From an uncultured Bacillota bacterium (GTDB lineage Bacteria; Bacillota_I; Bacilli_A; RF39; UBA660), in NCBI GenBank assembly GCA_947165195.1, contig CAMUZJ010000005.1, forward strand, positions 1 to 29,123: 29,123 nt of DNA, in the 5' to 3' direction. The notes below the pieces were generated by a model. It was not told where the DNA came from, did no database searches, and saw nothing but the letters and a program-made list of their open reading frames with translations. The translations under genes and the position numbers were made by a program. This document shows, piece after piece, positions 8,174-16,114 of the stretch (positions are counted from its first letter, which is position 1; each line of letters starts with the position of its first letter).

Positions 8174-8713
8174 TTATAATAATTCCTTTATTTTTTCTTC
8201 TATTTTGGAAATTGACTCAACTGGTTCATATCTTTCTATTACTTTTCCTTCTCTATCGACTAAGAACTTTGTAAAGTTCCATCGAATATCTCCTGAATTT
8301 TTTACAGTTGTACTCATTTTTTCAATTGCTTTCATAGTAATAGAATTTTTTAATCCATTTACTTTTTTATATGGTTTTTCTTTTTCTAAATAAAGAAATA
8401 GCGGACTTGCATTTTCTCCATTTACTTCAATTTTATCAAATTGTTCAAAAGTAGTATGGTATTTTAAAGTACAAAATTCATGAATTGCTTCTATCCCCTC
8501 TGGTGCTTGATTTCCAAACTGATTACAAGGAAAATCCAGTATTTCTAATCCTTTTTCATGATACTTGTTATAGAGACTTTCTAATTCTTCATATTGAGGA
8601 GTAAATCCACAACCAGTTGCTGTATTAACAATCAGTAAAATTTTTCCCTCATATTTTTTTAAATTAACTTCTTCTTTTTTTCTTGTTTTTACGACAATAT
8701 CATATATATTCAT
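8174..8713 (-). CDS. Thioredoxin-type glutathione peroxidase (Cys form)
   Basis: This enzyme reduces hydrogen peroxide and lipid hydroperoxides. The 179 residues are a little longer than the usual 155-165. The active-site tetrad can be read: peroxidatic C35 in NTATGCGFTPQY (Cys in place of selenocysteine), Q65 in DFPCNQFGNQ, and W145-N146 in RWNFTKFLVD. C81, in EFCTLKY, sits where thioredoxin-dependent family members keep the resolving cysteine. That suggests an atypical two-Cys mechanism using thioredoxin rather than glutathione, and the neighbouring trxB supports this. The gene is often called bsaA or gpo. GGAG lies 8 bp before the ATG and a promoter is visible at 8735-8763. Confidence 0.92.
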   Translation of the reverse strand: MNIYDIVVKTRKKEEVNLKKYEGKILLIVNTATGCGFTPQYEELESLYNKYHEKGLEILDFPCNQFGNQAPEGIEAIHEFCTLKYHTTFEQFDKIEVNGENASPLFLYLEKEKPYKKVNGLKNSITMKAIEKMSTTVKNSGDIRWNFTKFLVDREGKVIERYEPVESISKIEEKIKELL

Positions 8714-8734
8714 TTTCTTATCTCCTTGTATTTT

Positions 8735-8763
8735 ATTTTATATAAATTATAATTTTATGTAAA
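8735..8763 (-). promoter_or_regulatory. Candidate sigma-A promoter of gpx-trxB
   Basis: TTTACA (8758-8763) and TAAAAT (8735-8740) are separated by 17 bp, giving a leader of about 15 nt that carries the GGAG site. A second TATAAT at 8746-8751 has no matching -35 box. No clear operator (PerR or Spx type) was seen. Confidence 0.45.
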
Positions 8764-8788
8764 GAAAAAAAACAAATTAATTGTTTTT
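8764..8788 (-). terminator. Terminator of the 92-aa/prsW unit
   Basis: AAAAACAA (8768-8775) pairs with TTGTTTTT (8781-8788) around a 5-nt loop, and a T-run follows on the minus strand. It overlaps the prsW stop and abuts the -35 box of the gpx promoter. Confidence 0.65.
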
Positions 8789-9571
8789 TCTACCACACAT
8801 TGGACAATAATTGCTATTTACTATATACCCACAATTTGGACAATAATTATCTAAATACCTTTTTGGTTTTTCTATTTTTGAAATTTGATTTACTTTTTTT
8901 ATTGCTTTAGCAAATAATATTCCTACAAAGATAAAAAATGCAATTAAAAATAAATAGTTTTTTGAAAATAGACAAAAGTCAAATACTCCATGTAATAGAG
9001 TTGGAATCAGAATACTTAGGAAAATATTTTTCTTTTTTAAATGGAAGTTTCCATTTCTTTCTGCTATTTTAGAAAGTCCCAAATAATATCCCATAAATAT
9101 TCCGTCACAGGCATGTCCCGGAACAGAAATAAGTGCTCTTAAAATACCTATAAATATTCCTTGTTGTAAATTAGAACTACCTACATATAAGAGATTTTCG
9201 AAAAAGGCAAATCCTAATGTTACAAAGGTTGCATATACAATCATGTCATATAATTCATCAAACGCTTTATCATTATAGGAAAAAAAATAAAGCATAATCC
9301 ATTTACTTGATTCTTCAATGAGTGCTACTCCTATCATAGCATACATGAAGATTTCTATTGTATTATAGTTAGAAATATCTCCTTTAAAAAAAGGAATGAT
9401 TATGGAAAGAATTACACTTATAAAAAGTGTTAAAAAAGTTGATGCAATTCCTGCAAAAAATAGCTTTGCAAGAAGTCCGCTAGGTTCTTTATCTTTATCT
9501 TTTTTATAAATATAAAATGCTATTAAAAATACCGGTAATGCCGCTATTAAAAAAAGAATTAAATTTGTCAT
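8777..9571 (-). CDS. prsW: PrsW-family intramembrane metalloprotease with zinc ribbon tail
   Basis: PrsW proteins are polytopic membrane proteases of the CAAX-protease superfamily; in B. subtilis PrsW makes the first cut of anti-sigma factor RsiW. The 264 residues contain about seven or eight hydrophobic segments. The conserved family motifs are ALIEESSKW (E86-E87), FAFFENLLY (E125), VPGHACDGIFMGY (H153) and LLHGVFDF (H194, D198). The C-terminal tail (240-264) adds a zinc ribbon with two CPxCG knuckles (C244, C247, C256, C259). A longer frame starts with TTG at 9589, but the ATG at 9571 has AAAGGGG at proper spacing and is preferred. It follows the 92-aa gene by 28 bp. No anti-sigma factor is nearby, so its substrate is unknown. 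Confidence 0.85.
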   Translation of the reverse strand: MTNLILFLIAALPVFLIAFYIYKKDKDKEPSGLLAKLFFAGIASTFLTLFISVILSIIIPFFKGDISNYNTIEIFMYAMIGVALIEESSKWIMLYFFSYNDKAFDELYDMIVYATFVTLGFAFFENLLYVGSSNLQQGIFIGILRALISVPGHACDGIFMGYYLGLSKIAERNGNFHLKKKNIFLSILIPTLLHGVFDFCLFSKNYLFLIAFFIFVGILFAKAIKKVNQISKIEKPKRYLDNYCPNCGYIVNSNYCPMCGRKNN

Positions 9572-9599
9572 AACTTCCCCTTTTAACAATAAAAAGCTA

Positions 9600-9878
9600 T
9601 TACTTAGCTTTCTTATTATCCCATTTAATAGAAATTAGTAAATAGCTTATTAAAATGGATCCTACTATTACAAATACAGCTGGATATAAAATAGATGCAA
9701 ATAAGCTCTTATCGATTGCCATTTTTTCTCCATAAAATGCGGTAATTATGTCGTAAGAACCTACGGAAATGATAAATGACATTAAAATATCGATGATAAT
9801 ACCAAAGACAATTGCTTTACTTTTACTAAGTATAATTTCATTATTTTTCTTTTTTTTATTTTTTGAAACACCCTTCAT
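9600..9878 (-). CDS. Small two-helix membrane protein (unknown)
   Basis: This 92-residue protein has a strongly basic N-terminus (SKNKKKKNN) and two hydrophobic segments, at about residues 23-41 and 61-84, separated by a short loop that contains GSYD and a YGEK turn. The C-terminus is basic again, so both ends are predicted inside. I do not recognise the family. It is the first gene of a unit with prsW, 28 bp upstream, and has GGTGT 5 bp before the ATG. It could be a partner or substrate of PrsW, but adjacency is the only support. Confidence 0.7.
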   Translation of the reverse strand: MKGVSKNKKKKNNEIILSKSKAIVFGIIIDILMSFIISVGSYDIITAFYGEKMAIDKSLFASILYPAVFVIVGSILISYLLISIKWDNKKAK

Positions 9879-9898
9879 TCTTTACACCTCTTATTATT

Positions 9899-9927
9899 AT
9901 TATACGTTGTATTTTTTTTAAAGTAAA
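9899..9927 (-). promoter_or_regulatory. Sigma-A promoter of the 92-aa/prsW unit
   Basis: TTTACT (9922-9927) and a perfect TATAAT (9899-9904) are separated by 17 bp. It sits directly after the terminator of the 1019-aa gene. Confidence 0.6.
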
Positions 9928-9954
9928 GAAAAAAGGTTTGTCAAAAAACCTTTT
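9927..9954 (-). terminator. Terminator of DUF1292/1019-aa unit
   Basis: AAAAGGTTT (9931-9939) pairs with AAACCTTTT (9946-9954) around a 6-nt loop. The minus strand continues with Ts. It overlaps the stop codon. Confidence 0.8.
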
Positions 9955-12900
9955 ATCTTTTCCTATGAGATGCTTTTTCTGCGTAGTCATTAACTAATTC
10001 TGTTACTTCATTTCCATATTTTCCTTTTTTTGCATTTTTATGCATTGTATCTGATACATTCATAGCTAAAGCAGTTGCGGTTGCTGCTCCAAATAAGGCT
10101 GCTCTATAACTATTAGGTAATTGATTTAATACACCAATTTTATCTAATGATGAATGAGATAATTTTTCACCAGCATCTGCGATATCTGCTATAGCTTTAT
10201 TCATATCTGTAATTGCATTTGGATGTTGTGATAAGTAATCCATTGCTTCTTTTACACCAGCTAAGTCAACATTTGGATGTTTTGATGCATAATTTGTTAA
10301 GTTAGAGAAACTATGAGAAATAATATCATTAAGTTGTTGTTGTGAATTACTAGAAATATCTGCTAATTCTTTTAAGGCAACTGTTTGAGATATCTTATTT
10401 TCTGCATATTTTGTAGTAATTTCAGTAATAGCATCTTTAGTAGAGTTTGCGAATGTATTATATACATCTTGAGTAGAGCTCTTCAATCCATAATATGTAT
10501 TATTACCTACAATATTACCAGCATTTAATGAGTCTAAATAATGTTGAGCTTTCATTCCTTCTATAATAGCATTTTCTTTACCAGTTATTGTACTGCTCAT
10601 ATCACGGAAGTATTTTTCATTATTTACAGTCATTTGATCAATTTCAGATTGTACTTTATGAGCGTTAAAGAATCCTGCATGAGTCATCGTATTAACAGCT
10701 CCAAACATAGCTATCGTAGAGAAGACATCTCTAACAAATGGATCATTTCTATATTGTAGTGCTTCTGCTAATGGAGAATAGTATTTCTTACCAGTTGAGC
10801 GTTTACCAAAAATTCCATTTCTAAAGCTTGTGTTTTTACTCATTAGAGTTTCTGCTTCTACAAATGCTCTAAGAGCCATTTCATCATTTCCATATTTTAT
10901 AGCTTGTCGTTCTTTTTGCTCTAGTTCTGCTTCTTTATTTAATAATTTTGTATCTAATTTTTTAGGAGTTTTAGCAAATCTGTATCCTATATATGACATT
11001 TTGGAATCTGTTGCACGTACATTTTCTTCAAATCCGTGAAGTCCACTAGATAATAGGGATTTTGCTTCATTATAATCTGAGCGAATACTTGCAACTAAAT
11101 TTGCTTTACCATTTAATATTTGTAGACGATGATTTTTAAATTCTTGTTTTCTTTCTTCTGAAACCTCTTTATCATTTAAAATTTCATCAATTCCATCTAG
11201 TTCTAGTACTGTTTTAAATACATCATCATATTTTTCTTTCAAACGATTATTAATTCCATCTACTTTATCATGAACATATTTACTAACTCTTTCTCCAATT
11301 AGCATATTAAGTCCTGATCCATATCGTTCTGACTCTACATGATTACTATATTCTTTGAATAAGATTTCTACATCTTTTTCTGGTAATTGATCTAATCGTT
11401 CCTTAATAGTTTTCATTCTATCTTTTGCTTTTTTACTAAATGTACGTTTAGCAATACTTTTTCTAATAAAATTAATTGGAATCTTAATAATTGCTGGTAC
11501 AACGTGAACAATATTATATAAGTAATTACCTGATTTTAGTTCTTGTCTAAAACTTTCTGCTACTTTTATATTAGAAGCACGATAACGTTTTCCATCTTTT
11601 TCTTCTGGCTTTAATCCTTTTACTAATTTGGCAATAATTGTTTTATAACCATAGTCTCCTACTGGTTTCTTTTTCTCTTCTATATTTAAGTTATTAGGAG
11701 TATTGTTATCTTCTACTTTTTCTTCTAGATTATTATTTAAATTATTTAATTCTTCTTCGTTATGAGAACTAGAATTTTCTTTTACTAAATCGTTTTCTTT
11801 AATATCATTTATTTTTTTATCAACTAACTTATCAACATTATTTAAAGTTATATTTTTATTTTCTGAAACATTTTCTTGTTGAGGAATTAATTCTTTTACT
11901 AAGTCAGTTGTATTTTCTTGTTCTTCTTTTTTAGAGGATGCATCTTCTACTTCTACAGAAGGTATAGAAATAGGTGATGATACTTTTTCCTCTTTTGGTG
12001 CTTGTTGTAAACTATTTTGTTCTACCGGCATCAAAGAAGCTGGTTTTTCATAAGCCATAGGCAAGATATTTTTTTGTTCTTCTTTTTCTAATAAGTATTC
12101 TTTTATTTTCTTTCTATATTCATCCATTTTTTCTTTAGGTGGATTAAATATTTCTTGAATTTTATCACTAGTATCTCCTAATTCTAGTTGTTGAAGATAT
12201 TTTTCTACTTCATCACGTTTATTAACCCTATCTACAATCTCTTCATAAGCATCTGGAGAAATATTATATTTTTTAGATTCTATAATTGCATTGGATCTAT
12301 CATTTACTTTTTTCTCATTAATAGAAATGTATTTTTCTATTTTTTCTTTTTCTTTCTTTAATTCTTCTAATCTTTTATTTTCTTCTATTTTCTTTTGCAT
12401 GTAAGAAGCATAAAAATTATCCAAATCTTCCATTGTAGAAAATGGTCCTTGTTCTTCTACTTCTTTTCTTTCTTCTTCAAAGATTTTTTGCATTTCTATA
12501 ATACTTTGTTCTAAATTTTCTCTGGTTTTCTTAAGATTTTCTACATATTGTCTACTTTCTTCTTCTAACCCTAGTATTTTAGAATCTTTTTCTACTTCTT
12601 CTTTTCCAAGATTTCTTATATTAATGCTATCTTCTAAAGTTCTTGCAAATTCTTCTGGAATTACTTGATGTATTTTTTCTTCTATATCATCTTTTCTTTT
12701 TATAATTTCTTTACTAAGTATATCTTTAAATTGAGAATCTTCTTCACTCTCATAAAGCTCTACTAATTTTTGAATTGTTTTTGCATCATTATTTATTAAA
12801 TCAATAGAAGATAAAATCTTTTGGTGCTCATTTAAAGTACTTTGTACTTTTTCAATTTCTTTATTTATTCTACCTTCCATTGCTAAGTAATCTTCTTCTA

Positions 12901-13012
12901 AGATTACATTACGGCTTTGTTGTAATGAATTTTTTCGTGCATATAATTTATCTAAGTTTTCTTTTTCTTGTTTTATAATTTCCAGTAATTGTTCATTATA
13001 ATATGTTTCCAT
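9953..13012 (-). CDS. Large coiled-coil protein of unknown function
   Basis: No family is recognised for this 1019-residue protein. Residues 1-315 are charged Lys/Glu-rich helix with coiled-coil character. Residues 316-450 are a low-complexity linker rich in Glu, Asn, Ser and Pro. A basic segment with a hydrophobic patch follows (VVPAIIKIPINFI at about 503-515), then a second helical region at 520-720. Short hydrophobic helices occur at about 761-782 and 971-986, the latter AALFGAATATALAMNV. Residues 790-960 are polar and helical. There is no signal peptide. The hydrophobic parts are too weak to assign firm membrane topology. GGGAG lies 10 bp before the ATG. It follows the DUF1292 gene by 23 bp and is probably in the same transcript. 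A scaffold or cytoskeleton-like role is speculation. Confidence 0.75.
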   Translation of the reverse strand: METYYNEQLLEIIKQEKENLDKLYARKNSLQQSRNVILEEDYLAMEGRINKEIEKVQSTLNEHQKILSSIDLINNDAKTIQKLVELYESEEDSQFKDILSKEIIKRKDDIEEKIHQVIPEEFARTLEDSINIRNLGKEEVEKDSKILGLEEESRQYVENLKKTRENLEQSIIEMQKIFEEERKEVEEQGPFSTMEDLDNFYASYMQKKIEENKRLEELKKEKEKIEKYISINEKKVNDRSNAIIESKKYNISPDAYEEIVDRVNKRDEVEKYLQQLELGDTSDKIQEIFNPPKEKMDEYRKKIKEYLLEKEEQKNILPMAYEKPASLMPVEQNSLQQAPKEEKVSSPISIPSVEVEDASSKKEEQENTTDLVKELIPQQENVSENKNITLNNVDKLVDKKINDIKENDLVKENSSSHNEEELNNLNNNLEEKVEDNNTPNNLNIEEKKKPVGDYGYKTIIAKLVKGLKPEEKDGKRYRASNIKVAESFRQELKSGNYLYNIVHVVPAIIKIPINFIRKSIAKRTFSKKAKDRMKTIKERLDQLPEKDVEILFKEYSNHVESERYGSGLNMLIGERVSKYVHDKVDGINNRLKEKYDDVFKTVLELDGIDEILNDKEVSEERKQEFKNHRLQILNGKANLVASIRSDYNEAKSLLSSGLHGFEENVRATDSKMSYIGYRFAKTPKKLDTKLLNKEAELEQKERQAIKYGNDEMALRAFVEAETLMSKNTSFRNGIFGKRSTGKKYYSPLAEALQYRNDPFVRDVFSTIAMFGAVNTMTHAGFFNAHKVQSEIDQMTVNNEKYFRDMSSTITGKENAIIEGMKAQHYLDSLNAGNIVGNNTYYGLKSSTQDVYNTFANSTKDAITEITTKYAENKISQTVALKELADISSNSQQQLNDIISHSFSNLTNYASKHPNVDLAGVKEAMDYLSQHPNAITDMNKAIADIADAGEKLSHSSLDKIGVLNQLPNSYRAALFGAATATALAMNVSDTMHKNAKKGKYGNEVTELVNDYAEKASHRKR

Positions 13013-13035
13013 ATATTTATCACTCCCCTGATTAA

Positions 13036-13296
13036 TTACTTACTTTGTTTATCAATTTCTATCAAAACATCATGAATCATTTCTAATTCTTTCTCATCTG
13101 TTATATCTTCTAATGTTCCAAGACCTAATATTGGATCATAAGAAGATACATATATATTTTTTCTACCATTTGATCCAAAACTGTTATCTGAATATCCTAC
13201 ATAAGATTTTTCAGTATCAGGTGAATCAAAAGTAAAAAGGATATCACATTCAACCGTTTTACCATTTTTTTGTATAATTATTTTTTCATTATCCAT
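13036..13296 (-). CDS. DUF1292 family protein (YrzB-like)
   Basis: This 86-residue protein matches the DUF1292 pattern: a polar start, then ILFTFDSPDTEKSYVGYSD, a hydrophobic IYVSSYDP strand, and an acidic C-terminus (DITDEKELEMIHDVLIEI). In many Bacillota the family member sits in the alaS-ruvX neighbourhood and its role is unknown. Here it leads a unit with the 1019-aa coiled-coil protein, 23 bp downstream. A longer frame begins with GTG at 13305, but the ATG at 13296 has AGGTG 6 bp upstream and is preferred. A promoter is visible at 13326-13354. Confidence 0.82.
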   Translation of the reverse strand: MDNEKIIIQKNGKTVECDILFTFDSPDTEKSYVGYSDNSFGSNGRKNIYVSSYDPILGLGTLEDITDEKELEMIHDVLIEIDKQSK

Positions 13297-13325
13297 AGAT
13301 AGCACCTCTTCAAAAATTCATAGAT

Positions 13326-13354
13326 AGGCTAACATATTTGTAAGTCTTTGTCAA
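13326..13354 (-). promoter_or_regulatory. Candidate promoter of DUF1292/1019-aa unit
   Basis: A perfect TTGACA (13349-13354) is followed, 17 bp on, by a poor -10 (TAGCCT, 13326-13331). The weak -10 may mean an activator or a different exact start. Confidence 0.42.
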
Positions 13355-13366
13355 TTTATTTTCTTA

Positions 13367-13924
13367 TTAACTAGTTATTTTTATTGTTAATAATTCTTTT
13401 GGCTTTATATCTTTTAAAGCCTTGATTTTTACTGTAAAAATATCTTCTTGTTTTTCATCTTCTTTCAATGAATTATTTTTAATTTGAGACTCATCATCTA
13501 AAGTAATGGCATCTTTACTATTATTTTTATATATTTCTACTTCTACATGTTTATTAGGAATAACTTCTACTATATAATCTAATACATCTTGATTAATAAT
13601 ATCTCCCCTATAATTACTAATTTTAAAGATATATTCTTTTGTTTTTCCCTTCTTTAAATTTTTCAAATCGATACTTACATCGTTATTAGTAGCTTTTTCT
13701 AAAACCGGAATAACAATATTTGCTCTTACATGTTCTTTCATTTCATTATGTAGGCTAAATACTTTTACGGATAAAAATATTGTCAAGATTAATAATCCTA
13801 TAAAAACGATTAATAATAAGACATCAGTTGAATCTTTGATACTAATCTGATTTTTCTTATTATTTTTCTTCTTCTTATCTATTTTTTCTACTGGATCAAA
13901 CTCTTTCTTTTCACTCATTTTCAT
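13367..13924 (-). CDS. Single-pass membrane protein, small outer domain (unknown)
   Basis: This 185-residue protein has a highly basic N-terminal tail (residues 1-32), one transmembrane helix at about 35-55, and an outer domain of about 130 residues. The outer domain has alternating beta-strand patterns (TKEYIFKISNYRGD; VEVEIYKN; FTVKIKALKDIKP), suggesting an immunoglobulin-like sandwich, as in its possible counterpart at 15577-16101. The family is not recognised. The start overlaps the end of the 515-aa gene by 14 bp, with AGGAG inside the upstream gene 9 bp before the ATG. The two proteins are therefore translationally coupled and probably act together in the envelope. Confidence 0.72.
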   Translation of the reverse strand: MKMSEKKEFDPVEKIDKKKKNNKKNQISIKDSTDVLLLIVFIGLLILTIFLSVKVFSLHNEMKEHVRANIVIPVLEKATNNDVSIDLKNLKKGKTKEYIFKISNYRGDIINQDVLDYIVEVIPNKHVEVEIYKNNSKDAITLDDESQIKNNSLKEDEKQEDIFTVKIKALKDIKPKELLTIKITS

Positions 13925-15458
13925 TTTTATTTTCTCCTTCTATATAACCATTTAATTTCCATTTATTTCTTAATAATTCTTTCCATTCCTCTTTTTTAAT
14001 ATCACTTATTTCACTTTCAAAAATAATATCTTTTACTTGTTCTTCAATCAATACTTTATTATGTTCAATAAATTCTATATAGATAGTTCCACCGACTAAT
14101 TTTTTTTCTTCTTTTTTAATTTGAACATTTATTGTTTTCTCCATTGAAGTTTTCTTTTTTTCTTTTAATTTACTGACAGATTCTATAGATATATCATAAT
14201 CATCACTCTTTATATGGAAAGAAAAATGATTTTTCATCTTTTCGAAGCTACCTATTTGAATGTTATTTTTATTTTGAATCATTCCTTTTAGAGAATAATC
14301 TTCATATCTAAATTGTATAGTATACTGTGGAGTGTTATTGATAAATAAACTAATTTGTTTTTTATCTATTTCATAACTTAGTTGATAGAAGTCCTTGGAA
14401 TTGTTGTATATTAGCTCACATTTTTTTACGGTAGGAAATATTCCTTTTGTATAGAAAGAAATAGATATTTTTTCTCCTTCCTTAAGAAAAATCTTATCTT
14501 TTTCTATTTTTAAAGAATCAAACCCATCATAGATTCCATTTAATATATTGGAAGAAGTCTTATCTTCTTTTAAATCTTTTAATACTTTATTAGTAATTGT
14601 TTTTATTTTGTCGTTATCAAGTTCTATCGACACTCTTCTTAATTTTTGTTCTTCTCCATCTATTGTAGTGTTTACCCATTTAAAAGTAAAATCCTTTTCA
14701 TAGGTATTTTTATAGATTGAAGATAGGATAAACTGATATAGGTATAAAATATTATCATATGCTGTTTTATCTTCTGATAAAGTCTCAAAATAGTTATTAT
14801 TACCGGCATTAATATATATATCTAAAAAGTCTTTTACGAAATAATATTTAGTGGAGTCTTCAATTAAATACTTATTATCTATCACTCCTTGATCATCTAT
14901 TTTTACTATTTGATTCAAAAAAAACTTTTTATTTTCGAAGTCTTGTTGTATAAAGATAGATGTTTTGGTACGATTTATATTATGAAATAGATTTTGATAT
15001 TCTTCTTCTGCTAAATCACTTTCTAAGTTTGCAGAAAGGTTCCATTCAAGACTGTAGTTATTTTTTTCTAAAATGTTTTCTTCTTTTGTAACAACCAGTT
15101 CTGATATTTGTTTTTCTAATGTTTCTAAGGAGTTCTTTATAATAATTTTTGGATTATCTAAAAAATTTTTTTTGTAGTTTATCATACTAGTAATAAGAAA
15201 TGTAAGAATGATTAGGAAAGTAAATGCTATCTTTACTCTTTTTTTTATTTTTCTTCTCTTTTTCTTATAATTCCTAGGTACATCTATTTGTGGCTTTTCT
15301 ATACAATTATTAAAAATATTTTGTTCTTGTCCTCTCATTATTTGTTCTTTTTCTAAAAAAGCATCATTAATCATCTTTTCAGAATCTTCTGTCTGTTTTA
15401 ACTTGCGAATATCTATATTACTAAATACTACTCTTCCATGTTCATTTTTATTATTCAT
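13911..15458 (-). CDS. Single-pass membrane protein with large outer domain (unknown)
   Basis: The 515-residue protein has a polar cytoplasmic tail (1-60), a dense basic cluster YKKKRRKIKKRVK (64-76), one transmembrane helix (about 77-94) and an outer region of about 420 residues rich in beta strands. The outer part shows the same order of motifs as the 913-aa protein: a FYTxGI strand, a strand-rich block ending in a YDYSL- or EDYSL-type turn, and, before these, a helical segment ending in KIKTITNKVLKDL versus SLKRIVTNIVEVY. I infer that the two are distant paralogues. The domain family is not recognised. Promoter at 15483-15511; coupled to the 185-aa gene by a 14-bp overlap. Confidence 0.75.
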   Translation of the reverse strand: MNNKNEHGRVVFSNIDIRKLKQTEDSEKMINDAFLEKEQIMRGQEQNIFNNCIEKPQIDVPRNYKKKRRKIKKRVKIAFTFLIILTFLITSMINYKKNFLDNPKIIIKNSLETLEKQISELVVTKEENILEKNNYSLEWNLSANLESDLAEEEYQNLFHNINRTKTSIFIQQDFENKKFFLNQIVKIDDQGVIDNKYLIEDSTKYYFVKDFLDIYINAGNNNYFETLSEDKTAYDNILYLYQFILSSIYKNTYEKDFTFKWVNTTIDGEEQKLRRVSIELDNDKIKTITNKVLKDLKEDKTSSNILNGIYDGFDSLKIEKDKIFLKEGEKISISFYTKGIFPTVKKCELIYNNSKDFYQLSYEIDKKQISLFINNTPQYTIQFRYEDYSLKGMIQNKNNIQIGSFEKMKNHFSFHIKSDDYDISIESVSKLKEKKKTSMEKTINVQIKKEEKKLVGGTIYIEFIEHNKVLIEEQVKDIIFESEISDIKKEEWKELLRNKWKLNGYIEGENKNENE

Positions 15459-15482
15459 ATACTGCCTTGCTCCTTAGTTTTG

Positions 15483-15511
15483 ATTATAGCAAATTATACC
15501 TTAGAAGTAAA
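15483..15511 (-). promoter_or_regulatory. Sigma-A promoter, extended -10, of the 515/185-aa operon
   Basis: TTTACT (15506-15511) and a perfect TATAAT (15483-15488) are 17 bp apart, with TGC directly before the -10 box. A second TATAAT-like box lies slightly upstream. Confidence 0.6.
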
Positions 15512-15537
15512 TTATGATATCTACTTCTTTGTATCAT

Positions 15538-15570
15538 TTAAAAAGGATGGGCTTTATCTTATCCATCCTT
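15538..15570 (-). terminator. Terminator of the rsmH-ftsL-pbp2B operon
   Basis: AAGGATGG (15543-15550) pairs with CCATCCTT (15563-15570) around a 12-nt loop. On the minus strand five Ts follow. Confidence 0.78.
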
Positions 15571-15576
15571 AAAACT

Positions 15577-16101
15577 TTAGTTCACAGATTTGGTTATTAA
15601 TGTTAACTCGTATGGAAACTCTATGGTTTTTATATTATTAGTTTGTTGATAGGCCATCACAATTTTTACATTTATTTCTTCCTCTGGTTCTAGTATTTTT
15701 CCACTAACTTCGGTTGTTTTTATAACAACAGGAGAAATACTTTTTTTTAAGTTTTCTTTTAAATAATCTGGAGATTTTATAATATCAATAATTTCTGCTT
15801 TTAAATTTCCTTGATTTTTAATAACTGCTGTATAAGTAACTTCATCTAATGGTTGATATAAGGTACAATTCATATTAATTTTATGATTTTGATATTGCAA
15901 TTCATTTTTACACCTTGGAGTGTTTTTTCCACCTTTTACAGATGTTTCTTCTTTTATTTTTGTAAATACTACATCATATGTTTTTTCTTCTTTTTTTATG
16001 TTTTCAAATTTTTGTGACATTACTATAAACCCTATTGCCATAAAAATTACTGTGATGCATAACAGGGTGATGATTAAATTTCTTATACTTATTTTTTTCA
16101 T
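15577..16101 (-). CDS. Small membrane-anchored protein at the end of the division operon (unknown)
   Basis: This 174-residue protein has a basic N-terminus, one hydrophobic segment (about residues 8-29, possibly an uncleaved signal anchor) and an outer domain of about 140 residues with immunoglobulin-like strand spacing (VTYTAVIKNQGNLKAEI; EEEINVKIVMAYQQ). Two cysteines (in PRCKN and MNCTL) lie about 17 residues apart and could form a disulfide. The frame is open back to 16125, overlapping the PBP gene, but GGGAGG lies 5 bp before the ATG at 16101, which then sits 13 bp after the PBP stop. It is the last gene before a terminator, so it is co-transcribed with ftsL and the division PBP. The function is unknown; a division or wall role is inferred from position. 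Confidence 0.72.
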   Translation of the reverse strand: MKKISIRNLIITLLCITVIFMAIGFIVMSQKFENIKKEEKTYDVVFTKIKEETSVKGGKNTPRCKNELQYQNHKINMNCTLYQPLDEVTYTAVIKNQGNLKAEIIDIIKSPDYLKENLKKSISPVVIKTTEVSGKILEPEEEINVKIVMAYQQTNNIKTIEFPYELTLITKSVN

Positions 16102-16114
16102 TTTTTCCTCCCTA

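Noticed and set aside
13362..13391. TTATTAAC...GTTAATAA inverted repeat at the end of the 185-aa gene
   Set aside because: No T-run follows on the minus strand, so it is not a convincing terminator; it may be chance in AT-rich DNA.
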